Notes under the pieces: generated by a model | Told to the model about the DNA's origin: nothing | Database searches by the model: none | Seen by the model: only the letters and a program-made list of their open reading frames with translations | Origin: Nematostella vectensis | Taxonomy: Eukaryota > Cnidaria > Anthozoa > Actiniaria > Edwardsiidae | Length of the DNA stretch: 64,000 nucleotides | NCBI RefSeq assembly: GCF_932526225.1 | Contig: NC_064046.1 | Span: 10,937,719-11,001,718 of the forward strand | Reading direction: 5' to 3' | Shown here: one piece after another, positions 37,263 through 48,332 of the stretch | Numbering within the stretch: the stretch's first letter is position 1 | Layout: each line of letters opens with the position of its first letter | Program-made: the position numbers and the translations under genes

Positions 37263-37813
37263 CTGGGCCAACGTGGTCACGCCCCTGGATTCAGAGAGGT
37301 TGATCTGTTCGACTTGGCAGTCTATAGATTTTAAACAATCCCTGAGAACTCAACTTCTTGGATCCTTTCTCCTATGATATTTTCTACTGGCCTGTACCCA
37401 GGATTTTTCTTGGGAGGGGGGTGAAATCCGCAATTGTGCAACCTTATTTTTCCGGAGGGGGGGGGGGGGGGGGGGGGGGGGAATAAGTTCTCTGATAAAA
37501 ATCTGACCATCCCGGAAAAAATAAAATGTGTTTTTTTATGCCTTTGCAGTATTTCCACCGGATTATTTCGGATATGGCTACGTAGCTACATAACAGAGTG
37601 ATTTAGCTTATGCTTTATAGTTTTGTCTACAAATAGCACGTCCATTTTAATGGACGAAAGTGGACGGAAAGTGGACCTTCGGCCGTTGTGGGGGGGGGGA
37701 GGGGGGGGGGGTGAGAGGTCGCCCCCCCTTTATGATAGTTTTACTAGTATGTAGATATGATTACTTACTTGGTTCGATAAGTTTTGCATTACCTGGGAGG
37801 GATTTGAGGCCAT
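25381..37813 (-). CDS. Formin of the FMN/Cappuccino type, complete, about 1261 aa, 16 coding exons
   Basis: Exons in transcription order: 37813-37793, 37031-34484, 33987-33903, 33071-32978, 32144-32017, 31702-31623, 30771-30655, 30321-30273, 30034-29905, 29607-29463, 29194-29151, 28483-28426, 28019-27916, 27267-27202, 26803-26747, 25440-25381. They total 3786 nt and all phases agree. The start ATG (MASNPSQ) has an in-frame TAG 12 bases upstream of it. The 2.5-kb exon encodes a Ser/Lys-rich tail-like region with PNK-containing repeats, a coiled coil (about 717-755) and an FH1 of poly-Pro runs (about 766-826). FH2 starts [20 protein letters not shown], and has [28 protein letters not shown] and [16 protein letters not shown]. 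These match FMN1/FMN2/Cappuccino better than Dia, DAAM or FMNL. No GBD/DID is seen, as is usual for that class. It should nucleate and elongate actin filaments. The basic C-terminus ([12 protein letters not shown]) may correspond to the Spire-binding tail (inference). Confidence 0.92.
25770..26745. repeat. Minisatellite abutting a formin splice donor
   Basis: About 15 degenerate units of roughly 55-70 bp built from TATCGTATTGCGTGACATGTAACGCCATGCATG, CACACCGTG and ACACCATGCACTA. The array fills most of the last intron, and its last unit runs to the donor of the exon that ends at 26747. Open frames on either strand here are repeat artefacts. Confidence 0.9.
27310..27915. repeat. Degenerate C-rich minisatellite derived from a formin donor
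   Basis: Units of about 65-105 bp contain, on the minus strand, GAGGAG-GTATGT(A)GGG then ATGTGCCGGTTATGGGTATGCC. The true exon end and donor (27916/27915, GGGGAGGAG|GTATGTTGGGG) and the following ATGTGCGGGTTATGGGTATG are the first unit. C-runs of up to about 14 occur (27530s, 27620s). Confidence 0.7.
28265..28353. repeat. Interspersed repeat pair in formin introns, copy 1
   Basis: TTGCGCAGGAAATTGGG...AAGCGAACAGCATCCTGGGACG...CATGGCGTCG matches 32254-32340. In both copies a CTAGCTTTCATTCAGTA word lies nearby but in opposite orientation. In copy 2 the ATG opens a frame [17 protein letters not shown]; in copy 1 the frame stops at once. Confidence 0.6.
28918..29025. repeat. Inverted repeat in a formin intron
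   Basis: AAAAACTGGAATTCGAC and GTCGAATTCCAGTTTTT are perfect 17-bp arms about 75 bp apart, within the intron 28484-29150. No coding capacity. Confidence 0.7.
29072..29150. repeat. Three tandem CACGTGAC-containing units abutting a formin donor
   Basis: AATCATCACGTGACCTCAGGTAC is repeated with a spacing of 27-29 bp; the last unit runs into the donor of exon 29194-29151 (minus strand AAG|GTAGGTCACGTGATGA). Each unit includes an E-box CACGTG. More CACGTG/CACATG words lie at 30100-30200. Confidence 0.7.
30418..30562. mobile_element. MITE, GGCGTAGCCAG family, with poly-G, copy 1
   Basis: Shares TTTTAGATAACGTGTCATAC, TGTATTTTTGGCTGCT and a following G-run then GGCTGGGC with 37137-37287. Ends GGCGGCGTAGCCAG / CTGCCTACGCC are inverted. 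In a formin intron. Confidence 0.7.
30791..31560. repeat. Minisatellite with 42-bp unit, about 18 copies, in a formin intron
   Basis: The unit reads ACCATATAAGGGCATAATCC then GACCATGGACCCACTCTACACA. The array starts about 20 bp from the acceptor of exon 30771-30655 and becomes more degenerate away from it. As 42 is divisible by three, the minus strand keeps a frame with a repeated [14 protein letters not shown] peptide, which I do not regard as a gene. Confidence 0.92.
31748..32040. repeat. Minisatellite made from a formin exon end and splice donor
   Basis: On the minus strand the unit is CAACACAGTAGATATGGACG then GGTAAGGGGGC (33-36 bp, about 9 copies including the exon copy). The first copy is the genuine end of the exon (ACA GTA GAT ATG GAC GG at 32017) with donor GTAAGG. 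All others carry the same donor-like GGGTAAGGGG. The phase of the next exon (31702, GCTGAAAGC) requires a donor in this position of a unit. Confidence 0.9.
32254..32340. repeat. Interspersed repeat pair in formin introns, copy 2
   Basis: Matches 28265-28353. It is followed by ATG 32331 with a short open frame ([17 protein letters not shown]...), which could be a relic of a 5' exon carried by the repeat. Confidence 0.55.
32486..32951. mobile_element. hAT-like MITE with about 100-bp terminal inverted repeats
   Basis: Ends CAGGGGCTCA and TGAGCCCCTG. The inner arms share a perfect block, GTGTCACGGCGTTTCCTAGG followed by ATCAGGCTATTTTTAGACGCGCG. Flanked by TTTCAG on both sides (32480-32485, 32952-32957). 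CAGGGG termini suit hAT, though 8 bp is its usual target duplication. The right end lies about 20 bp from the donor of formin exon 33071-32978. No transposase. Confidence 0.75.
37137..37287. mobile_element. MITE, GGCGTAGCCAG family, with about 38-base G-run, copy 2
   Basis: Begins GCGGCGTAGTCAGGATTTTTAACAGAAGGGGGC and ends CACGCCCCTG, with TTTTAGATAACGTGTCATAC inside. Located in the first intron of formin. Confidence 0.7.
37389..37727. mobile_element. MITE, GGCCYGTACCCAGGATTTTT family, copy 1
   Basis: Starts GGCCTGTACCCAGGATTTTTC. The distal part TATAGTTTTGTCTACAAATAGCACGTCCATT and GGACCTTCGGCCGTTGTGGGGG is shared with 50736-50909. Contains three long G-runs. In the first intron of formin. 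Confidence 0.65.
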
Positions 37814-40800
37814 GTTGACGGGTAACTATCTCTTTATTTTGGTGTAGTTTGGTTATGCCGTGTGGCTTCACATCATAATAAAGTCTCTGAATATACAAAC
37901 AGCATGGAAAAATCAACTTTTAAGTAGCTTAAAAGGTGACTATTTTCATAGAGGATTCAATGGCATCTAAGCTGGACTCTGGTTGCTTGTATATACAACT
38001 CATTCAGTAAGCAAGCGACACCTCGGGGTTTCTTAGAAATATCGTTACAAAACAAGTGAGCCCTGGAGGGAGCTTGCGTTCAAGAGTATTCAAAGATAAC
38101 GGAGCAGGATCTTCCAATTTTAAAAACAAAATACGGTCGTGAGTTTTGAGATGTATAAAGATCATATTTACTGTTGGACTAATTATTTTTTGATGGAGCA
38201 ATCAATTTAATTTACTTTCAATTAATCTAACTTTCCACCCATGTTTTATTTATCAAAGTAATACTCCATCTAGTTGCAAGCTCGGAACATGAGATTTACA
38301 AATTAATTTTTCAATTTGAAGTCTAAAATTGGAAAATAATGATACAATAACGACAACATATCTTAATTCGAACAAGACGTAAAAACGTCCAGTTTTACGG
38401 ACGAGGAGTCAATTGAAGTGCCATCTTTAGTGGCGAGCTTTAATATGTGAAACACTTTGATCAAATTGTGTTACAATGACTCTCAAAGCTCCGAGAAGAG
38501 TGAAATAAATACACAAGATCACACCCTGTGAGGATTTGCTGTTGGCTGACTCGATATAATTAGACATTTGCCCTAAAGCTAAGTTTATAATGAAACCGTT
38601 TATGGTATGAACATAAGTTTACATTCTCACCCCATCTGTAGTCTGGCGATAATGAAAAATTCTTTGAGAATTCCAAAAGATAAATTGATAACAATTGGAA
38701 TTGAAAGTCTGAATTTCCGCATGATATTGTAGTTACTGCCAGTAATTATTAAGAAAGCATCACCAAATCATTTGAATAAATGGATAACAGGGGATTGTTA
38801 TAATCTAAAACGGTTTTGAATTAGGTACTTAACAATTTCGACTTAATAATTTTATTTCAATGGGTTTACGGAATTAAGTGCTTATAGTAATAAAACGGGA
38901 TTTGTTGAAATGCAATTGAAACCGATGGTAAAAATCATAATAATATATTGCATATTAATACTATTAGTATCTGCTTAAAATACAATCCCGTAGATAAACC
39001 AATCAAAAATGTATACGAATCTCAACCGATATCATAGTTAATAACAAAAATGGTCCCCTGTTCATTTTTGAATTATATCTACCTTTAATTGGTGCGAGCA
39101 ATTGTTTTCCTTCTTCGTCTTCTGCGCGTCGAAGCCAATAAAGTAACACAAAAATTTTCCGCTGCCAAAAGTTCTCCTTCGATTATCAATCACATTCGCA
39201 ATCAGATACTCGCAGTCACGATAATGGCTGTGACCCGAATGAGTCACTTTGACAGATTAACCCGCCTTAAGGAGACAATATCGTAACAGACTAGCATTCC
39301 AGGATAACCTAGTAAGGATAACCTACAGATTTCCGCCAGATTTTCGCACATCGTCACCGGCGCTACTAGGAAATCAAGTCAGAAAGTGTCACGCTGTATG
39401 ACCTTAAAACAAATGTTTATGTTTGTCTTTGCACTTAGATTTGTTGTCCCGGAAAAGATTTGCACTGACATCTCAATTTTATGGGGATGACATTACCAAA
39501 TATAGATATACAGAAATAGGGTACAAATAGAAAGCATGACTGGAAAATATAACGATCAATCCAGGTTACCATTTATCTCTCTTAAATAGTATTATACAAA
39601 ACGAACTAAAAAACCTTTTTTTTCATTGTCATGTTCCTCACTAGGAGAGGCCCGAGTTACACCCGAATAGTGCCGAGTCAAGGCCGACACACTACCGATA
39701 AGTGCTGAATCACTTTCGAAGAATTCCTAGTATCTCACGAACTTCGCCGAGCATTTCCCGAGAAGTATTGAGTCAATACAATAAATATTTGCTTGCTCCG
39801 GCAGATTTTCCTATTCAACACGAAAAAAAAAAACATTGCTGTTTCAGATTTTTTTAGACATAAACAAAAGCAGAATCTGTTAAGCTCTAGCTAGATTTAA
39901 AATAAAGGATTGAAATTGTCGAACGTGTGGGACTAGACGTGACCTCGTTCAGCCAAAAGAATAGGAAATCCGGGAAACGTAAATAAGGTCAAATGCGCCT
40001 GATAGTTTATGTCACACTCGTAACGCACGCAAGTCCCACGCGAAATATGCCAGGTCCGACGCATACCACAGGATCAGGGCGGACGGACAGAGCAAAAAAT
40101 GGCAGGTTTTCCCAAAAAAAGCTCTGGTTAAGTTTTGTAAGCTTGAATTTTTGCATGGAGATTCCTTATGTTATGTAAAACAATATATCAAAAAGTATTT
40201 TTTTCTAATGGATTCGTCTTCGAGATATGGGGCTTGAAGTGCAATTTTCAAATGTTCAAATTATGAATTCTCCTCGTTTTTAGGGAGAAGTTGGGCTTTG
40301 ATCAGAAATTAAGCCAATTTTGCTCGCTAATATCTGAATTTCATAGCTTCAAAATTTCTTTAAAATTAAGCTTTTGGTTAGAGGAACTCCTTGTATGCGG
40401 AATCTTGAGCTTATATATTGAGAATTGGAAAATTTCATGCCATTATTTTCCTCTGCCGGGCGGCCGGAGGGGGTGGGGCACTGGAAGCACGTGTCCCCCC
40501 ACCCCTCCCCCCCAATATTCATAAAAATTATAAGGAAGAGGTTTTTCTTTCTTTGTTTCTCAAACTTTTCCACCAGCAAGGGAAGGGTTGGTCGGGGCTC
40601 GGTTTCTGACGCGCATTTTTGCCTTGTGGATACTGTGCACCAGTAGCGCCTGTGTCAAAGTTTTTAAATCGTTTCTAAGCTTCCTACATGATCATGCTCG
40701 AAGATCCAGCGTACTTTGCAGGCGACGAGATAAAAAAAAAAAAACGAACAAACATATCAATATTTGGGTGACCTTCAAACACGCTCGGTCAATCTCTTGG

Positions 40801-42027
40801 AGGCCTGGGTCTAAGGACTTTTCGAGATTAGTAAGGAAAAGATTTGACCAAGCGATCAAGTTTTTCTTGACAAATTTTTGCCTTGAGTCTCAATTGACAG
40901 GAATCGGCATTTTTCACCATGTTTTCTGTAGATCCGGGAGCGGGAATGGGCATCAATGCTCATATAAGGCAATGCGTACGAAGGACACTATCCCTGGGGA
41001 ATTCACTATTTCTCTTTTTTTTTAACCCTTTTATTCTGAAAAACGTTATATTGAAAGGCGGAGTATTACACAGGTACTTTTTATTTAATTTTCGATTTTA
41101 AAGCGCGAAAATGAAATCAAAAATTAAAAACGAAGGCTTGCATTTGATTTCTGATTTCTAAAACGAAAATTCAGAATGAAAATCACACTCGAATTATTGA
41201 TTAACTTTAAAAATCTCTAAAACATTGAATGGCGGAGTTACACGGACCGTGTCTCTAAGAAATTCGAGAATTGATGATCAGCATCCACCTGTTATGTAAC
41301 TTCTAGGATGAAGAATATATGCCAACCTTCCAAATATGTTAAAAAGAAAATTGTAAAAGTTGAAAACTTGATATGACCAGCAATAAATTAAAAATTCGAG
41401 CTGGCCCAAATATGCCCGACAATGTGATGCACGAGCATTGCACTTTAGCGAGCAAATAAATGCAATGCTAAGAGGACCAGTTGATGGCCCTAGGGTAGGG
41501 TCCCCGAATGGTCACCCGAAATTTCGATGTGCTCACAGTTTTCGGCCAATGCTCGCATGCTCGCGCATTTTTTTCCGTCGTGCTCGCATTGTATTTTTCG
41601 ATGTGCTGGCTGCTCGATTTATTCAAAAACTAAAAATGCTCGGTCTCGCATTAAAAAACGGGGTGCTCGCTAAAGACCATTCGAAGGCCCTTAGGGTGGG
41701 TGGGGTGCGGGAGAAGCGCTTTTGCTTGTATGGCCTCAACAACAATAAATGGAAAAAAAATGAGAACTACGTTTGTCCGCCATTGTTGTGGGGGTATAAC
41801 CGAAATAATCCATGGTGGTGTTGATTTCCTTCATTTAAGTGCGCACATCCTGCCTTACTTAACCTCTGGACCTCGTTCGAGTGGGACGAAAATTGACACC
41901 TCTAAAGTCTCTTTTGGCAAGGCGCCACTTTTGCCACACTCTTTTTACAAAGGGCACTTTAATTCAATTTATAGTCCAGTTTCGAATTCCACTGCACTTT
42001 ACCTGCTAGACAGAGTCTGAGGGAAAG

Positions 42028-42210
42028 GCATAATAACGCAATTCCATTCCAAATACAACTGCTTTAAAATGAACAAAGTCGTGTGTTTTGCTTCTTGTAT
42101 TCTGGTATTTGCATTTGGGCATAATAACGCAATTCCATTCCAAATACAACTGCTTTAAAATGAACAAAGTCGTGTGTTTTGCTTCTTGTATTCTGGTATT
42201 TGCATTTGGG
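42028..42210. repeat. Tandem duplication, 91-bp unit, two copies
   Basis: GCATAATAACGCAATTCC... and its end TTCTGGTATTTGCATTTGGG are repeated nearly exactly. Non-coding. Confidence 0.9.
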
Positions 42211-45200
42211 ACGTCACATGAAAAGAACGGCGTCTCTAAGGGAGGCCTGTCCTTTCTGTAGTTTTGAGTGATGTACAATTCTTAGTTGAGAAAAAAAAAC
42301 AATCTCATCTGAAATATCTAATGTTGATAAGGCACTGTCTTTTGAACATTTAGTCCTCAATAGGCTGAATTTTACAATAACATTTCCGTCGCATACCCCT
42401 ACTAGCTAATATTAAGATGAGAAGAAGATCACAGTAGAAAGCCGAAATTATCTTAATTATTTCCTGTGTAAATTATCCACTAGGACTATTCCGCTAAAAA
42501 TAACACCTCATCCTTCTTCGAGTGGCTATTCGTGGTACAATTCGCGGAATGCCGATCAGATGACAAACATTGCGTTAATTTGGGAAGGGCTGCCCTTTCG
42601 TTGTCCGTAATAACCGACAATAGGACTCGTAATGTGGATTAGATCAACCTGACCTTCCTATATCAAACCGCAAGCTCCATTTCCATATATGGAAGCAGCT
42701 GATGACGTCACAAATATTAGTTTGCGACTTGTTTTTCAACAAATAGTGTTTTCTTGTCAAGTACGGTATTAGGGTATTATCAAACCGATGGATAGGTTTT
42801 GGGGTCGAATAGTTTATTCAGAAAATAGATTGATATAACAAGTCACGCTCTTCTCATGACCTGACATAACACGCGTTATGTTGTTATTGCCGAATCTATC
42901 GCTGGAAATTTGAGGTCTAAACGCGATCAAAAAGATGTAGATGCTACCTTTTGATCAAGAATCGTGTAACCAAGCCTGGACCTCAGGTTAACTACAAAAA
43001 TCAATACGCATTTACGTAGATCACTAGAAAAATTGCAAACTTCCCGATTGTTTTATTATTTTTAGTTTTGAGAGGGTTGCCATAGTTACGACTGTAAACG
43101 ATACAGTATTTAATAATAATAGTTTATAAAAATAGTTTACTGGATGTGAAAAATCTGCAATAATTTCTGAATATCTAAAATAATGCCTTTTTCCAAAACC
43201 AAGAAATAAAATAAAAATAGTTTTAATAACATGAGGATTGCAATAGTGCCTTTATTGAAGAAAGCAAATATTTCTAAAGAGTTGCCACTAAAGAGAAAAT
43301 AGGGGCTTAATTCCAAGTCTGTTAGTTTAGAGTGAAGTATAGTATATATATATTTTTTAACTTAAAACAATGCAATTATATAACAGTATATTCAACTCTA
43401 CCCATTATATAATATGCAAACTCTTAAAAATGGTCAGCAAATGACCATTCACCATTCAGCCTAGTGAATAGCACTTTCTCTCCCAGAACTTCAATGTTGT
43501 TTTTCTTACAGAATTATATGTGAGCTATTTTTACGCACCAATGCTATGGTGCCCCAGGCGAGTTCGCTCTATGGGGGGTAGCCTACCAAACTCTACATTT
43601 CCAGCTTTGTACTTCATTTGTCACGTTAATATTTTGATGGACAGAGCTGCATGTTGATTTGTAATTTCATATAAAATCTTTGAAAGGAAGAGCGCAAAAA
43701 GAGGGTAAGAAGGTCCAATAATAACTTAACTCGAGTCAAACAATAGGGTTTCCAACGCGGAAAAAAAAATGTCGTCTAAGTTACAACCCAGTGACTTTGA
43801 AGCATGTTTATGAGCGGGTGTTTTTGCCGAGGCGTGTTTTATTTGTAAGTGAGTGTTTTAGTCAAGTGCCATGTGGTTTAGCTGTGTCATGAATACACAG
43901 TCATTGCGTGATTAAGGCGAGCAATGCAATTACCAAGATTAGAGTATGCATTACGTACTGTTAAGCGATTTATGAGATTATTTCAAAAGGGCAGGGGATC
44001 CAATTTGGCACGTTACGCCTCCAGAACGCAACAACGCCGGAAAATGATTGATTTGCACGGTGAATTATGCATTTGATTGCTCTCTAAACCCACTGCTTGC
44101 ATAACATCAACTGCGCAATATCAAGAGTGTCCGTTAAGTTAAAGACTTTGGTAAAGCTCAAAGAATTGATTAACTACAGAAGCCATCCAAATGATTATAA
44201 ACTTCTACAGAACTCACATTTTTGCTTGACGAGCCTGCAAAGCTGAGCAAATGTCCTCCGAGCGTTTAATCTTGCAATACGAATAAGTAAGATGTAGAGT
44301 GAAGGTGCTTGCAATATGGAGTTCAAGCACTATTAGCGAGCGTTCGCTAGTACGCTGGATACAAATATCTCAAGTATGTAACAGAGCGCCGAAGGTCAGA
44401 CGATTGTTGGAGCCTTGCTCCCGCGTGAATGAGTTTGTATAATGGCTAGTCCCTTGGCAAACATTCCCGCTGTATGTTATAACCGCACTAACAACAAAAC
44501 AAGCTCTCCGTCGACTTCAAATCGTCATTTTGAAAGTTTACTTTTTGCGCCTCTTTTTATCGAAAAATAAAGAATTTGAAAAAAAAAAGAAAAAAAAATC
44601 TCCAAACTAGTTTACAGTTGAACCCCTTTTTTTTTAAAAAAAAAAAAAACCCGCTTTTAAAAAAACCTACTCTTTAAAAACCGCAATTTGAAAGTCTGGA
44701 TTTAAAGAAACGGTAAAAAGAAAACATACAACTTATGACCCATGAACAGGTTCCACTTAGCTTGGCTAAGTGCTTTCGGTAACTTCTTTGTTATTATTTA
44801 TATTCATTATCGGAAGACACTGAAGCATTTAAAAAAAATATTAGAATAACCGCCTAAGCAAAGTGATTTCTTTTACATTAACAAATTCGATTTGAACAAA
44901 TAGGAACAAATAGGAACAGCTTTCCCAAAACAGCCGATATAAATAGCTGCTTTCTCAATCTTGGTGTTTGTGAGATGGCAAGATGGCGGTTGACAGAAAA
45001 CTCAGGGCAAGCTGCTAAGTGTAGGGGGGCGCTTCGTGCAGGCCCGTACAACCTAAACAACCTAAGATTCCTCGGTACCAGTCCCTCAAAACGACAACGT
45101 TTTCTTCATATGGTTATTATACAGAAAAATATAATGCAAGGTTGGTGTGTATTGTCGCTTCACTAAATGGCCTGGGGCGAGCGCGCGGGAGACCTGTGAT

Positions 45201-45235
45201 ATTCTAAAACGTTAGAGTCTAGGCGGGTTTTCAAG

Positions 45236-45339
45236 ATGGCGGTCAGCAAAATTGTAATGAACACGAATTCCTGCGAGTTTACGTGGAATTTTTCGACGGG
45301 AGCCCAAAAAATGATTGAAGATGAGGACTCCCAAATATG
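45236..45339 (+). other. Candidate orphan first coding exon
   Basis: ATG in context AAGATGGCGG opens a frame (MAVSKIVMNTNSCEFTW...) that ends DEDSQIW and runs into ATG|GTATGTAATG, a good donor. A second AAGATGGCGG lies at about 44981, with a TATA-like GATATAAATAG upstream. AAGATGGCGGC-like words are common at animal transcription starts. I find no matching downstream exon, so it may be a gene relic or part of a repeat. Confidence 0.25.
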
Positions 45340-45540
45340 GTATGTAATGTCCAAAACTTGGCCGAGCGAGCATGAAAAACACCCCTATGCCCCCATCCTC
45401 TCCTCCCCCACCTTCACTACCTTTATTTCGATAATTGTCGATAATTTTATTACCATTTCCGTGTCATCCTACGTTTTGCCTGTTTGCTGTGCCAGGCAAC
45501 TCGTCCCCAGGTCTTCTGACCACTGCTGACACATTGAAAA

Positions 45541-45766
45541 TTACCCAGAAGACCCCGGCTACCAGGTTACCGGCCAAGACAAAGAATCTATTAAAATCCG
45601 AGATATTTAACAGGCCATTCTCTCTAAATTATCAATCACATCCTTAAAGAAACTTCCACTAGACACACGGCTTTCAATATTTTGAAATATTGCTTGCGTT
45701 TCCTGTTAAAAATCATTGAGAGATTGTTACGTTATCGACCGGAAGTAAACTGGTGACAATGCGGCT
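45541..45766. mobile_element. TTAA-type MITE, copy 3 (left end degraded)
   Basis: Right end GGAAGTAAACTGGTGACAATGCGGCT followed by TTAA. The interior ACAAAGAATCTATTAAAATCC and AAATTATCAATCACATCC aligns with copy 2. Confidence 0.75.
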
Positions 45767-47375
45767 TTAATTCCAGCCTTATTGCTGATTCTATTAATAT
45801 TATTATATAGACCTTTTTGAATATTATGAAACTTATTCCTAACTATAAATTTACTACTCGCTATTTCTGTAGCTATGGTTTTGGTAATTGTTGTTGAATT
45901 GCTGTATTTTCTGTTAAAAACAATCCCTCCGTTCGCCATTCGTTCTCCATCCTTCATCGGGTGTTCGGCGATCAAGGGGAACACCTGAGTCCCAAGGGTA
46001 TTCATACGTTGGTCAGGATATTTTGATGAATATTCCCTTATTAAGATTAATATAATTCAGATGAATATATTTGATTGCTAAATATTATGAAAAAGTGTGT
46101 TAACAGCTACTGCAATTTCTTTTATTTAATGAAATTCATATAAGTCAATAAGTGAAATTCATATAATTCATATAAGTCATATAAGAATACGATTAAAGAA
46201 GAGAAATAACGTTTTTTTAAATGCAAAAAGGACACTTATTTTTTCATGAAAAGTCCGTATTGGCAACGTTAAAGGTGGTGTTTTTGTATAACTTTAAGAT
46301 AATTCAATGTTCAGATCGTGGTTTTAAGCGACGCCAGACAACTGTGCCAATAAATTGACTGATAATATCTTTTTTCAATCATAAAAATGAACTAAACCGA
46401 ATAAACGCATCATATGGAACTAATTTTAAAATTTCAATCAGATCATTTTTATAGGACCCGAGTATTTTGAAATGTATTAGAAGGATTGGAGATTGGATTA
46501 GTGGCGGTTCATAAGTTTGATACTGATGACGTGACTTTCACTTTTCATGATCAAAGAGAGAGGGTCGATTAATATTCACCCAAACCACGCCTCCGAAGAA
46601 CACCGGGAGGCGTTCCAAACGCGGTCACTTCCATATAGGGCAGTTAATATATTCCTAATTTGGAAAAACTGCATGATTCTTGTCATTTTTAACGTGCCGT
46701 ATCGCAGGTATGAATAGCCCAAAACGACACTCGATCTCATTATCACAAAATTTCATTAGCACAAAAATTAATAGCTGCATACTTCAAAGTGTTATTAAAT
46801 GTGATCAAATTTTGTAGAAAGTGAATTTTATTTGAGCAGCTGGTGGCAGCTTTGCTTTAAGAAATAAGAAATTAATCATCAAATAATACAAAAACCTTAC
46901 CATAAACCGCTTGGAATTATTATCCTAACCTTAAAGTTGATTATTCCATACCGCATCTATCCTAAAGAGGGAAATTTATCTTCTTTGAGTTTCCTCTATA
47001 AAAAAGAGGAGAAATAAATTGGATTTCGATTTTCGCATATGAATTTTATGTTAACGAGAACTGTGGCAGTCATTTGTTTTTGTCACTTTTGAAAAGTGAC
47101 GTCTCTTGCTGTTTTTGGCGAAAAATAAGTTCAATGAATCTTTTGTTGTAGAAGGTCTTCGCGACAGTTTTCGTTTTAACATCTTTCTACAAGATATTAA
47201 CTGCCGGGTTGCCAGTTTTGTTATGTTAATACAAAAACGGGAAATTACTCGTAAGAGGTTCCTGCTTTTAAGTGTTTACCATAATACCACTTTGGTATAG
47301 ATGCTCATCGAAGACTCGAGCTCAAACTCTCTCTAGAAAAAAGGTTTAGCTAGTTGAAGAAAGACTGCAGTTCGA

Positions 47376-48332
47376 ATGGACTGGGATAAGTGTCTTCAAC
47401 TTCTGTTTTCAGTTGTTGCTCTCGTAGGGAATGGAATGGTGGTCTATATCATCTGTTGGCAAAGGCGGCTTAGAGAGCGGAGTTCTCCTAATTGGTTCAT
47501 CCTCTCGTTGGCCATCGCAGATCTGTTCGTCGGGGCGACCAACCTGTCTACCATCATAGCTTGTTCTCAACCTAACATATGTTCCCCGAGACAAGCAACT
47601 TCTAAAGTACTTTTATTCATGAAAGAGTCTTCTTTTGCTGCTTCTGCTACATCTTTGTGTATTTTGACTTTTGACCGCTACCTAGCGGTTGTACACCCTT
47701 TCAGCTATAGACAGTTTATGACTTGCACAAAATGTCTGTATCTCATCGCTGGTGCATGGTGCCTTGGGGTAGCTGTTGTATTACCCGGCCTCCTGTATAA
47801 GCTTGGAGTCTTGAATGGTGGGAAATCATCCTATGAATTTTGCTTTATGATTCTATTTCTTCTGATGATTCTGTTCATGATTTATGCCTATGTGAGGATA
47901 GCAACGGTTGTGAGACGGCATCGCAAAGTGATCATCGTCCAGGAAAGACAAATGGCGTCGAACACGGAACACGAAATCACAAGGCCAAGCGAGCGGAAAA
48001 GCAACCAAAACACCAAAAACACTCCTAGACAGGCGAGTCTAGCATCCGTCGCGATTGTAGTTGGCATTTTCCTTGCCTGCAACGCAATAGACATGAGTTA
48101 TTTTCTGTGCAAAGCTATTGATTCGTGTAAGGCATCACAGGACTTCTTGAAAATAACTGATGTCACTAGATATGTGAACTCGGCGGCAAACGTTTTTGCG
48201 TATGCTCTTGTCAAGGGAGAGTTCCGAGAACACTTCAGGAACATGCTGCTGTGCAAAAAGGAGTTAACACCCTCGCCAGAAAATAAAAGCTGGAATGTAC
48301 CCTCTTACATCTGTCAAATAATGATGAAGTAG
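47376..48332 (+). CDS. Class A (rhodopsin-like) G protein-coupled receptor, orphan, 318 aa
   Basis: Single-exon frame from ATG 47376. Seven hydrophobic segments are visible. TM1 has GNG (N19); TM2 has LSLAIADL (D49); TM3 ends FDRYLAVVHP (DRY at 100-102); TM4 has W128. TM5 is about 155-177, the third intracellular loop is basic (about 178-222), TM6 is about 223-245, and TM7 has NSAANVFAYAL, an NPxxY box with Pro replaced by Val (272-276). The usual CWxP of TM6 is absent (CNAID instead). The N-terminus is very short (about 7 residues), so the ligand is probably bound within the helices. The pattern resembles the large melanocortin/adenosine-receptor-like orphan groups of cnidarians, but no ligand can be named. 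The tail has no clear palmitoylation Cys pair apart from LLCKK (293). Confidence 0.9.
   Translation: MDWDKCLQLLFSVVALVGNGMVVYIICWQRRLRERSSPNWFILSLAIADLFVGATNLSTIIACSQPNICSPRQATSKVLLFMKESSFAASATSLCILTFDRYLAVVHPFSYRQFMTCTKCLYLIAGAWCLGVAVVLPGLLYKLGVLNGGKSSYEFCFMILFLLMILFMIYAYVRIATVVRRHRKVIIVQERQMASNTEHEITRPSERKSNQNTKNTPRQASLASVAIVVGIFLACNAIDMSYFLCKAIDSCKASQDFLKITDVTRYVNSAANVFAYALVKGEFREHFRNMLLCKKELTPSPENKSWNVPSYICQIMMK

Larger units (their letters stand above)
37887..47375. other. Long gene-poor intergenic region
   Basis: No supported gene over about 9.5 kb. Short frames near 39090, 40588 and 41438 show no family resemblance or splice logic. Contents worth noting: a 91-bp tandem duplication (42028-42210), A/T homopolymers at 44575-44690, a candidate orphan first exon (45236-45339) and a TTAA MITE (45541-45766). 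Regulatory DNA for formin (upstream, minus strand) and the GPCR probably lies here, but I cannot point to sites. Confidence 0.6.

Noticed and set aside
40588-41025. 145-codon frame in the gene-poor region
   Set aside because: No recognisable domain, non-ATG start, interrupted by low-complexity A-runs.
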